Positions 7,406 to 12,266 of a stretch of DNA of 29,988 nt are shown here, in pieces. The notes beneath the pieces were generated by a model. That model did not search any database and was not told the DNA's origin. It saw nothing but the letters and a program-made list of their open reading frames with translations. The translations under genes and the position numbers were made by a program. Position 1 is the stretch's first letter. Each line of letters opens with the position of its first letter. This stretch comes from UM-FILTER-42-9 sp038063775 (GTDB lineage: Bacteria > Patescibacteriota > Minisyncoccia > Moranbacterales > UBA2206), in contig JBBTUK010000021.1 of NCBI GenBank assembly GCA_038063775.1, positions 1 to 29,988 on the forward strand, read 5' to 3'.

Positions 7406-7433
7406 AAAATTCTCACCAGTGTTTTAAAAAGAT

Positions 7434-7459
7434 AGCCCCGAGTCTTCGGGGCTGTTTTT
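7434..7459 (+). terminator. Strong rho-independent terminator
   Basis: AGCCCCGA (7434-7441), loop GTCT, TCGGGGCT (7446-7453): eight perfect pairs, then GTTTTTATTT. It closes the 6317 transcript. Confidence 0.9.
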
Positions 7460-7460
7460 A

Positions 7461-7543
7461 TTTGACCCTGTAGTGAATTTTCGGCAGTTCGGCACAGCCG
7501 AACAAATTTTTTTAACAAGCCTAAAATCTACTACGGGGTTGAC
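7461..7543. repeat. Inverted-repeat element 2, right arm running into a -35 box
   Basis: CCCTGTAGTGAATTTT (7466-7481) pairs with AAAATCTACTACGGGG (7523-7538) over 16 positions with two G-U and one mismatch. An inner stem TTCGGC (7480-7485) with GCCGAA (7497-7502) nests within. The right arm continues directly into TTGACT (7539-7544), the -35 of the next promoter. It resembles element 1 (2469-2576) and, in layout, element 3 (28842-28909). Confidence 0.75.
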
Positions 7544-7567
7544 TTTTGGCTTAAAATAGAGTATAAT
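7539..7567 (+). promoter_or_regulatory. Near-consensus promoter of the CAP-domain gene
   Basis: TTGACT (7539-7544), 17 bases, TATAAT (7562-7567). The predicted transcript starts near 7574, about 29 bases before the GTG at 7603. Confidence 0.88.
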
Positions 7568-7602
7568 TAGAGGTGTAAATAAGGAAATAGGGTGTTTCGC
7601 GG

Positions 7603-8580
7603 GTGAAGCACTTTTTTTGTTTAATCCAAGCCAAAAACGTGAATAAAAATACAAAAAACTGCAAAAAAATAGCTTTCATTGCCGTATTTATCGGTATTTT
7701 TGCCTTTTTATCGCTTGGTTACGCCATTGCCAGCTCCATCACTGCCAAAACTATCATAAAACTTGCCAATGAATCTCGGTCCAAAGAAGGACTGAAGGCT
7801 CTACAAGAAAACCCCAAACTTTCCGCGGCTGCTTCAGCCAAAGCCGAGGATATGCTGAAAAATGATTATTTTGCCCACAATTCTCCTTCCGGCAAGACCC
7901 CGTGGTACTGGATGGATAAGATCGGCTACAACTACAAATACGCGGGAGAAAACCTGGCTATGAATTTTTTTTCCGCCGAAGAGGAGCAAATTGCCTGGAT
8001 GAAAAGCGAAAGCCACCGGAAAAATATTTTGAACGCCAATTATCAAGAGATTGGCGTAGGGATCGCTGAAGGAAAGATTGATGGCAAGACCACAACGGTC
8101 GCGGTGCAGATGTTCGGGTCAAGTCCAAATTTTGTTCCGGTTTCCCAAAAAGTTCCGGAAAAAAGTTATCAAGAAAATAAAACTGCTGTTTTGGGAGATG
8201 AAAACAAGAGCCTTTTTCCGATTGAAACTCAAGAAGCTTCGGAAGAAGACATACTGGTCAATGATTTTGTTCCGGAGGAAGTAGCCAAGCAAGGAGTGGC
8301 TCCGGCCGCCGCTGGTTCCCCACGGGCTTTCCTCAAAGAAAAGCTTAGTCCAGAAAACCGGCCGGCCTGGATGGTTCCATTGGCGCTCAATGCCCTGTGG
8401 ATAATACTGATCGGCAACCTGCTTTTTCTGGCTTATTCTTTCAGCCGCAAAGTCAAAACGGCCGCGAAAGCGGAAGAAGAAAATTCCGGCGAACAAAAAA
8501 TTCCGGTGGAGAATCTGGAAGACGGGGAGGCAGAAGTTTCCGTCGCGGTCAAAATTCATATACTGCATACTGCTAAATGA
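7603..8580 (+). CDS. CAP-domain (YkwD/SCP-like) membrane-anchored protein
   Basis: 325 residues. An N-terminal membrane segment (about 24-46) is followed by a CAP domain at about 48-175: NESRSKEGLKAL, then MLKNDYFAHNSPSGKTPW, GENLAM, and SESHRKNILNANYQEIGVG, all typical of the bacterial SCP/YkwD group. A less conserved linker (about 180-255) precedes a second membrane segment (about 256-283) and a charged tail. CAP proteins in bacteria are extracytoplasmic and mostly of unknown biochemical role. The GTG at 7603 follows the promoter closely; a second in-frame GTG at 7639 (VNKNTKNC...) would give a more typical short N-region before the hydrophobic segment. Neither has a good Shine-Dalgarno, so the exact start is open. 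Confidence 0.88.
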   Translation: MKHFFCLIQAKNVNKNTKNCKKIAFIAVFIGIFAFLSLGYAIASSITAKTIIKLANESRSKEGLKALQENPKLSAAASAKAEDMLKNDYFAHNSPSGKTPWYWMDKIGYNYKYAGENLAMNFFSAEEEQIAWMKSESHRKNILNANYQEIGVGIAEGKIDGKTTTVAVQMFGSSPNFVPVSQKVPEKSYQENKTAVLGDENKSLFPIETQEASEEDILVNDFVPEEVAKQGVAPAAAGSPRAFLKEKLSPENRPAWMVPLALNALWIILIGNLLFLAYSFSRKVKTAAKAEEENSGEQKIPVENLEDGEAEVSVAVKIHILHTAK

Positions 8581-8600
8581 ACTAGAAATGAGATTTTAAA

Positions 8601-8630
8601 ACTCTCCTGCCAAGGCGGGATAGTTTTTTT
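8601..8630 (+). terminator. Rho-independent terminator after the CAP gene
   Basis: ACTCTCCTGCC (8601-8611), loop AA, GGCGGGATAGT (8614-8624): eleven positions with one mismatch and one G-U, then a run of T to 8630. Confidence 0.85.
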
Positions 8631-8730
8631 GTTGGCAAAGTCCAATTTCTTTTTCAGCAAAGAAAGGGGAAAACAAATTTTTGGCGAAGAAAAGTTAGAA
8701 GTGTAAGTTTGTCTGTATTATACACATGTA

Positions 8731-8756
8731 TGCATAGGTTTGCATATATCTGCATA
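8731..8756. repeat. Three TGCATA repeats at exact 10-bp spacing, candidate operator
   Basis: TGCATA begins at 8731, 8741 and 8751, one helical turn apart, so all three lie on the same face of the DNA. The first is part of a longer palindrome, TATGCATA. The second overlaps the -35 box, and the third lies in the promoter spacer. This is a typical layout for cooperative binding by a small HTH protein, and the next gene encodes one. Confidence 0.75.
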
Positions 8757-8768
8757 GTATGCTATAAT
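8740..8768 (+). promoter_or_regulatory. Promoter of the HTH-ATPase/DUF4325 operon
   Basis: TTGCAT (8740-8745), 17 bases, TATAAT (8763-8768) with a TGC extension. It is overlaid by the TGCATA repeats. Downstream, AAGCT (8775-8779) and AGCTT (8786-8790) form a small inverted repeat near the expected transcript start. There is no Shine-Dalgarno before the ATG at 8795. Confidence 0.85.
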
Positions 8769-8794
8769 TAAACCAAGCTAAAATCAGCTTTATT

Positions 8795-9535
8795 ATGAAC
8801 ACAAACCTAATATCAATCGGAGAGACCGCCAAAAAGATGGATGTTTCTATGGATACCTTGAGGCGCTGGGACAAGGCGGGGCGCTTCCCAGCCATAAAAA
8901 GGAGTGGCAAACGCTTCTACCGCTTGAGCGACATCGATAAATATTTGGCCGGACTGGCGCTGGAAGAAGCTGATCTTTTTCTGTTGGCCAAAAAATGGGC
9001 TGCTAGTGTTTCGCCTAGCGAGCCGGACAGTCTGTTCCATTGCCAAAATAGTGCTGTTTTTCAGTCCAGACTTATCAAATTGGAAAAAAATCTCGGCGCC
9101 GTTCCGGGGCTCGAGAATACATTTCCTCTCATTGTCGCTCTCACGGGTGAAATCGGCAATAATTCTTTTGATCACAATCTGGGCAGTTGGCCGGACATCA
9201 CCGGAATATTTTTCGGATACGACACTAAGCGGAGAGAAATCGCGCTGGCTGACCGCGGACAAGGGATCCTAAAAACCCTAAAAAGGGTGAGAAAAGAATT
9301 GGCATCGGATGCGGATGCTTTGCAAGTTGCTTTTACGGAAGTCTTGAGCGGCCGCGCTCCGGAAGCCAGGGGCAACGGCTTGAAATTCGTCAAAAATATT
9401 GTTACTCAAAATGACATCAGCCTAGTGTTCCAAACCGGCCAGGCAGAACTCCATTTGAAAAAAGGAGACGCATTTTTGAATATCCAGCCAGCGGATGGCA
9501 GCCTTCAAGGGTGCATGGCTTTGATAAAATTTTAA
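8795..9535 (+). CDS. HTH (MerR/excisionase-type) fused to a GHKL ATPase domain
   Basis: 246 residues. Residues about 5-52 form a MerR/excisionase-like DNA-binding domain: SIGETAKKMDVSMDTLRRWD, then GKRFYRLSDIDKYL. A linker follows, then a histidine-kinase-type ATP-binding domain at about 105-246. Its N-box is E119-IGN-N123, the G1 box is D153-R-G-Q-G-I, and the G2 box is G193-N-G-L. No phosphoacceptor-His domain or membrane segment is present, so it is not a standard sensor kinase. Fusion of a DNA-binding head to an anti-sigma-type ATPase fold suggests a regulator whose DNA binding is switched by ATP or by a partner. The downstream STAS-like DUF4325 gene, 10 bp away, is the obvious partner. 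Autoregulation through the TGCATA repeats is inferred from layout. Confidence 0.85.
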   Translation: MNTNLISIGETAKKMDVSMDTLRRWDKAGRFPAIKRSGKRFYRLSDIDKYLAGLALEEADLFLLAKKWAASVSPSEPDSLFHCQNSAVFQSRLIKLEKNLGAVPGLENTFPLIVALTGEIGNNSFDHNLGSWPDITGIFFGYDTKRREIALADRGQGILKTLKRVRKELASDADALQVAFTEVLSGRAPEARGNGLKFVKNIVTQNDISLVFQTGQAELHLKKGDAFLNIQPADGSLQGCMALIKF

Positions 9536-9545
9536 GCGAAAACAT

Positions 9546-9839
9546 ATGTTGATTGAATTGAAAAAATTCGGCACGACGCTCGTGTCCCGGCAGTCAGGCA
9601 AGGAAGCCTGGGCGGCTTTTCAGCCTGTTTTGGGGCCAGTGTCCGATGCGGAGGATATAATTCTTGATTTTGCCGGCGTAATCACTTTTGCTCCTTCCTG
9701 GGGAGATGAATTCATAACTCCGCTCCAGAAAAGATACAAGGACCGATTGATTTTGAAAAACACCGCCAATCCTTCCGTTCAGGCGACACTTAAGCTGTTG
9801 GAAAATATAGGTAAAATAAAATTCAAGCTAGTTGAATAA
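9546..9839 (+). CDS. STAS-like DUF4325 domain protein
   Basis: 97 residues, about the size of one domain. It reads as a STAS-like fold: a strand, then DIILDFAGVITFAPSWGDEFITPL, where FAPSWGDEF (48-56) is the family-type motif of DUF4325 (PF14213, named from memory). This loop sits where SpoIIAA-type anti-anti-sigma factors carry their phosphorylated Ser, so Ser51 is a candidate switch residue by analogy. It lies 10 bp after the HTH-ATPase gene, without its own Shine-Dalgarno, so it is probably co-transcribed and translationally coupled. The expected role is to bind and be controlled by the GHKL ATPase domain in the cytoplasm. The biological signal is unknown. Confidence 0.85.
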   Translation: MLIELKKFGTTLVSRQSGKEAWAAFQPVLGPVSDAEDIILDFAGVITFAPSWGDEFITPLQKRYKDRLILKNTANPSVQATLKLLENIGKIKFKLVE

Positions 9840-9847
9840 AGGTTCCC

Positions 9848-9866
9848 TTCCAAAAGGAGTTTTTTG
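9848..9866 (+). terminator. Weak terminator candidate after the DUF4325 gene
   Basis: TTCC, loop AAAA, GGAG (four pairs including a G-U) followed by six T. The stem is short, so read-through is likely. Confidence 0.3.
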
Positions 9867-9875
9867 TTTCCTAGC

Positions 9876-9920
9876 ACGCCACGAAATTATGGCTTTGTCA
9901 AGGCAAAAGTGGGGATAACT
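9876..9920. repeat. 45-bp promoter-adjacent repeat, copy 1
   Basis: Ends in AAAAGTGGGGATAACT and shares CACGAAATTAT, GTCAAG and the GGGGATAACT end with the copy at 11863-11908. In both cases GGGGATAACT ends only a few bases before a -35 box, so it may be a shared activator or UP-like site. Confidence 0.7.
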
Positions 9921-9924
9921 ATTT

Positions 9925-9954
9925 TTGGTCATGGCTGACCGGATGTTTTATAAT
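9925..9954 (+). promoter_or_regulatory. Promoter of the leader/10108 gene
   Basis: TTGGTC (9925-9930) then TATAAT (9949-9954) with 18-bp spacing. The -10 is perfect and the -35 weak. The expected start of transcription, seven bases past the -10, is about 9961, exactly the A of an ATG. Confidence 0.55.
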
Positions 9955-9960
9955 TGAAGT

Positions 9961-10041
9961 ATGAGTATCTCTCGGGGGCGCGCGCGCGATAAAGGAATAT
10001 TATATTTGGGAAAGCCGACTAGCGCTTTCTACTTTAGGTAG
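9961..10041 (+). CDS. Possible 26-residue leaderless leader peptide
   Basis: An ATG lies at the predicted transcription start and is followed by 26 sense codons and TAG. The peptide begins MSISRGRARDKG. Its coding region includes an alternating CG run (CGCGCGCGCG, about 9979-9988), and its 3' end enters the hairpin at 10015-10055. If translated, ribosome position could decide whether that terminator forms. The evidence is position only; it may be chance. The run of GC-rich codons is unusual for this AT-leaning stretch. Confidence 0.3.
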   Translation: MSISRGRARDKGILYLGKPTSAFYFR

Positions 10042-10061
10042 AAACTACTAGCCGGTTTTTT
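10015..10061 (+). terminator. Terminator or attenuator in the leader of the 10108 gene
   Basis: CCGACTAG (10015-10022) pairs with CTAGCCGG (10048-10055) with one mismatch. Inside, TTTCTAC (10026-10032) pairs with GTAGAAA (10038-10044). Six T follow (10056-10061). It lies between the promoter at 9925 and the gene at 10108, so it could attenuate that gene or end a roughly 100-nt RNA. Confidence 0.75.
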
Positions 10062-10107
10062 GTTTTCTAAAAAATTGAAAAATTAAAATGAAGGGAGGTG
10101 TGAAAAA

Positions 10108-10710
10108 ATGAAAAAATTATTAGTCGGAGCGAGTCTGGCGGTTTTCGCCTTCGCGCTAAGCGTCAGTTTCGCTTTCGCGGCAAAACCTACAGCATGCGCT
10201 ACAATCAAGGACGGAACCATAACTGATAGCGCAGGCAATCCTATTTCTTCCGGATATGATCAGTTTGGTTATAATTACCAAGCGCATATGTTTAATGGAA
10301 CCTACGATAGTTCAGACAGAACGCTAGACGGAACTTACTGGGGAGACACCGGTGACTATGTGGATGACAAGCTAATGATGAAATGGAGTGATCCTTGGTT
10401 GGCTAACGTCGATTGTGATAATAACGGCAAACTAGACCGAGGATTAGTTGACGGTGTTATAGGCGGAACTAGCGTAGGGTGGCTAACAAACCAAATCAAC
10501 GGTGACTACGACTCGGATGGAAACGGGACACAGGATGCACACTACACTTGGTTTGACAAGATCATATGGGTTGGCCCAGGCGGTTCCCTTTGGGGCGAGT
10601 ACGAGATCATCCAGGAAGTCGTCAACGATCCGGCGGATGGCCTCCATGGCCTTCAGTTTAAGATCGGGGCGCCAGGTTTTGGTCTGAATGACCAATGGAC
10701 AACAAATTAG
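10108..10710 (+). CDS. Secreted protein with Ca-binding-like loops
   Basis: 200 residues. A clear signal peptide (LLVGASLAVFAFALSVSFAFA, cut near AFA-AKP at about residue 25) is followed by an exported domain rich in Asp, Gly, Tyr and Trp. Two acidic loops, VDCDNNGKLDRG and DYDSDGNGTQDAH, resemble EF-hand or dockerin-like calcium loops (D-x-D-x-N/D-G-x-x-D). Two Cys (near 30 and in VDCD) could form a disulfide. I do not recognise the family. A strong Shine-Dalgarno AAGGGAGGTG lies at 10091-10100. The gene shares a nearly identical downstream region with the zinc protease gene at 11028, and both mature proteins begin AKP, which suggests a related history or joint use. Confidence 0.85.
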   Translation: MKKLLVGASLAVFAFALSVSFAFAAKPTACATIKDGTITDSAGNPISSGYDQFGYNYQAHMFNGTYDSSDRTLDGTYWGDTGDYVDDKLMMKWSDPWLANVDCDNNGKLDRGLVDGVIGGTSVGWLTNQINGDYDSDGNGTQDAHYTWFDKIIWVGPGGSLWGEYEIIQEVVNDPADGLHGLQFKIGAPGFGLNDQWTTN

Positions 10711-10751
10711 AGAATTAGAAAAGTCTCCAGTAAACACTAGAAACTCAAAGC

Positions 10752-10780
10752 AATCCGCCTCTCCGGCGGGTTGTTTTTTT
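10752..10780 (+). terminator. Rho-independent terminator after the 10108 gene
   Basis: AATCCGCC (10752-10759), loop of five, GGCGGGTT (10765-10772), eight pairs with one G-U, then G and seven T. It nearly duplicates the terminator at 11805, and the bases around it match as well. Confidence 0.9.
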
Positions 10781-10956
10781 GTCCGGAAATTATTTGGAAC
10801 GCTTGCCTTTTTTCCTGACGTTTTGGATGCCTTTATTTTTAACTTTTCCCTCCAGGCGGGTGGCTCGGCGCGGAGCATCTTTCCCGATTATTTGAAACCC
10901 CTTTTGACGGACTGTTTTTTCACGCATATTTTTAGGGTAAATTATTTAAGTTTTTT
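10781..10956. other. Intergenic stretch with no supported gene
   Basis: Lies between the 10752 terminator and the hairpin at 10957. An open frame crosses it on the plus strand (10688-10999), but it begins inside the previous gene, has no Shine-Dalgarno and contains the terminator, so it is not a gene. No other structure was seen here. Confidence 0.6.
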
Positions 10957-11000
10957 GCCCGGAAACCGGGCTTGCAATATAAAAAGGATTTTCTTATAAT
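10957..11000 (+). promoter_or_regulatory. Promoter of the zinc protease gene with a hairpin against the -35
   Basis: TTGCAA (10972-10977), 17 bases, TATAAT (10995-11000). The perfect hairpin GCCCGG-AAA-CCGGGC ends at 10971, touching the -35. Transcription would start near 11007, about 21 bases before the ATG. Confidence 0.8.
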
Positions 11001-11027
11001 AAGTCCACTAATCATTAATACTATATT

Positions 11028-11783
11028 ATGTTAAAAAAATTCTTAAGCTTCTTGATGTTTGCCAGCCTCTTTGCCTGGTTTAGCCCGGTCTTGGCGGCCA
11101 AGCCTAATTACGCGCCGGAATTTCCGGAAAACAGCGGAATTTATGATATGCCTGGGTATCCCAATTTAAAGGTGCGAATTTTTGTACACAAAGCAAAGCC
11201 AGCCAAGCCAGGATCAGGCCCGACTCCGATATCAGGAACTTGCTCTTTGGACGGAAACATAAATGATTATATAGGTTCTGCCGGTTGGCATCTGCCCTCA
11301 AAATTTACCTACAATCTCAATCCGACGAGTGTCCCTGGTTATGTCTCAGGTTTGTCCACTATTGCTCAAAATGCTTTTGGAGTGTGGACAAGCGCTATTT
11401 CTGGCAAAGTTAGCCTAACAGCAGGCCCAATAACTGATGTTACGCGGGCTTCTTATGATGGACAAAATATAATTGCCTGGGGAAGAACTAGCGGATCGGC
11501 TTTGGCTGTCACCTATACCTGGTATGACAGATATACCAAAGAGGCTTTACAGGTAGATACGATTATGAATAAGAAGTTCTTTTGGACTTCCGGAGGCTGT
11601 TTTGCGAATTCCTATGACGCACAAGATATTCTGACTCACGAATTGGGTCATTGGTTCGGGTTGAATGACTATTATGAAAGTAATTATATAGACAATACGA
11701 TGTATGGCTACGGCTCCAAGAGCGAAACCAAGAAAAGTACGTTAACTGACGGGGACATCGCCGGGATCAATGCCATTTATTAA
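11028..11783 (+). CDS. Secreted matrixin-like zinc metalloprotease
   Basis: 251 residues with a signal peptide (about 1-24, ending VLAAKP). The zinc site is H204-E-L-G-H208-W-F-G-L-N-D214, a form of HExxHxxGxxH/D with Asp as third ligand. About ten residues on, NTMYGY gives the Met-turn (Met225). This combination marks the metzincin clan, closest in look to bacterial M10A-like matrixin proteins. The upstream part has QNAFGVWTSAISGKVSLTAG, like the substrate-binding strand region of matrixins. There is no obvious propeptide cysteine switch, although Cys residues occur near 73 and 192. It acts outside the cell. It sits next to the secreted 10108 protein with a near-identical 3' flank. Confidence 0.88.
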   Translation: MLKKFLSFLMFASLFAWFSPVLAAKPNYAPEFPENSGIYDMPGYPNLKVRIFVHKAKPAKPGSGPTPISGTCSLDGNINDYIGSAGWHLPSKFTYNLNPTSVPGYVSGLSTIAQNAFGVWTSAISGKVSLTAGPITDVTRASYDGQNIIAWGRTSGSALAVTYTWYDRYTKEALQVDTIMNKKFFWTSGGCFANSYDAQDILTHELGHWFGLNDYYESNYIDNTMYGYGSKSETKKSTLTDGDIAGINAIY

Positions 11784-11804
11784 TAAACGTTAGAAATTCA
11801 AAGC

Positions 11805-11833
11805 AATCCGCCACCCTGGCGGGTTGTTTTTTT
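11805..11833 (+). terminator. Rho-independent terminator after the protease gene
   Basis: AATCCGCC (11805-11812), loop ACCCT, GGCGGGTT (11818-11825), then G and seven T. It is the near-copy of 10752-10780. Confidence 0.9.
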
Positions 11834-11862
11834 GTCCGGAAACAAAAAAATTTGTTTTGTCA

Positions 11863-11908
11863 CAACACGAAATTATCCCTACGTCAAGCCAAAAAAGTGG
11901 GGATAACT
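11863..11908. repeat. 45-bp promoter-adjacent repeat, copy 2, with inner palindrome
   Basis: Matches copy 1 (9876-9920). Here AATTATCCCTAC (11871-11882) also pairs with GTGGGGATAACT (11897-11908) over 12 positions with one mismatch and one G-U. The end lies three bases from the -35 at 11912. Confidence 0.75.
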
Positions 11909-11911
11909 CCG

Positions 11912-11940
11912 TTGACAGATAAGGTATAAAAAGGTATAAA
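11912..11940 (+). promoter_or_regulatory. Consensus promoter upstream of the glycan cluster
   Basis: TTGACA (11912-11917), 17 bases, TATAAA (11935-11940). The spacer and -10 contain a perfect tandem 10-mer, AAGGTATAAA twice (11921-11940), so a second -10 could be used. The first downstream gene is more than 300 bases away, with a terminator in between. Confidence 0.8.
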
Positions 11941-11946
11941 TAAGAA

Positions 11947-12035
11947 CAATATAAGAAAGCAGAGGCGGAGGAAAAATCAAAAATAAAAACAACAAAAATA
12001 AAAAATCAAGGAGAAAAAACTCACCTTGTTTTTTT
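11947..12035 (+). ncRNA. Candidate small RNA of about 90 nt or attenuated leader
   Basis: Bounded by the 11912 promoter and a terminator: CAAGG (12007-12011) with CCTTG (12024-12028), extended by AG/CT with a bulge, then seven T. The body is A-rich and purine-rich (GAGGCGGAGG near 11962-11971) with no start codon after that Shine-Dalgarno-like word. It could be a small RNA or a prematurely ended leader of the glycan cluster. Confidence 0.35.
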
Positions 12036-12148
12036 ATTTTACCAATGAAAACGCCAAATAACCGTCGAAGCCTTTCTTGGGATTTTTTGTCTGTTCTCGT
12101 GGAGTTACGACTCCGATTATAATTTTTTTGACATGGACAATCTCTCTA

Positions 12149-12177
12149 TTGACAAACTTCCTTCTTTTTGTTATGGT
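12149..12177 (+). promoter_or_regulatory. Possible proximal promoter of the glycan cluster
   Basis: TTGACA (12149-12154), 17 bases, TATGGT (12172-12177). Transcription would begin near 12184, just before the terminator hairpin at 12201. Confidence 0.5.
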
Positions 12178-12200
12178 TGACGGTCATCTAAAAAATAAAC

Positions 12201-12220
12201 AACAGCTTGGCTGTTTTTTT
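12201..12220 (+). terminator. Terminator or attenuator in the leader of the 1576-residue gene
   Basis: AACAGC (12201-12206), loop TTG, GCTGTT (12210-12215), with seven T ending at 12220. The stem is perfect and short. It stands only 47 bp before the start codon, downstream of both candidate promoters. Confidence 0.75.
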
Positions 12221-12266
12221 GTCTGATCCATATATTTGCCTCTCCGGAAGGATGGCAGCATAGCCT

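Larger units (their letters stand above)
12036..12266. other. Leader region of the glycan cluster, no gene seen
   Basis: Holds a small hairpin GGAGT-TACG-ACTCC (12101-12114) followed within a dozen bases by a T run, two TTGACA words (12128 and 12149), and the terminator at 12201. No supported ORF is present. A Shine-Dalgarno-like GGAAGGA (about 12247-12253) lies before the ATG at 12267. Confidence 0.6.

Noticed and set aside
8731..8756. TGCATA repeats as a CRISPR or replication iteron array
   Set aside because: The units are only six bases with four-base gaps and stop after three, overlapping a promoter; an operator explains them better.
10688..10999. 103-residue plus-strand ORF after the 10108 gene
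   Set aside because: It begins inside the previous gene, runs through a strong terminator and a promoter, and has no ribosome site.
11897..11908. GTGGGGATAACT as a DnaA box near an origin
   Set aside because: It differs from TGTGGATAA-type boxes by extra G bases, there are only two spaced copies, and no dnaA, dnaN or AT-rich unwinding region is nearby.
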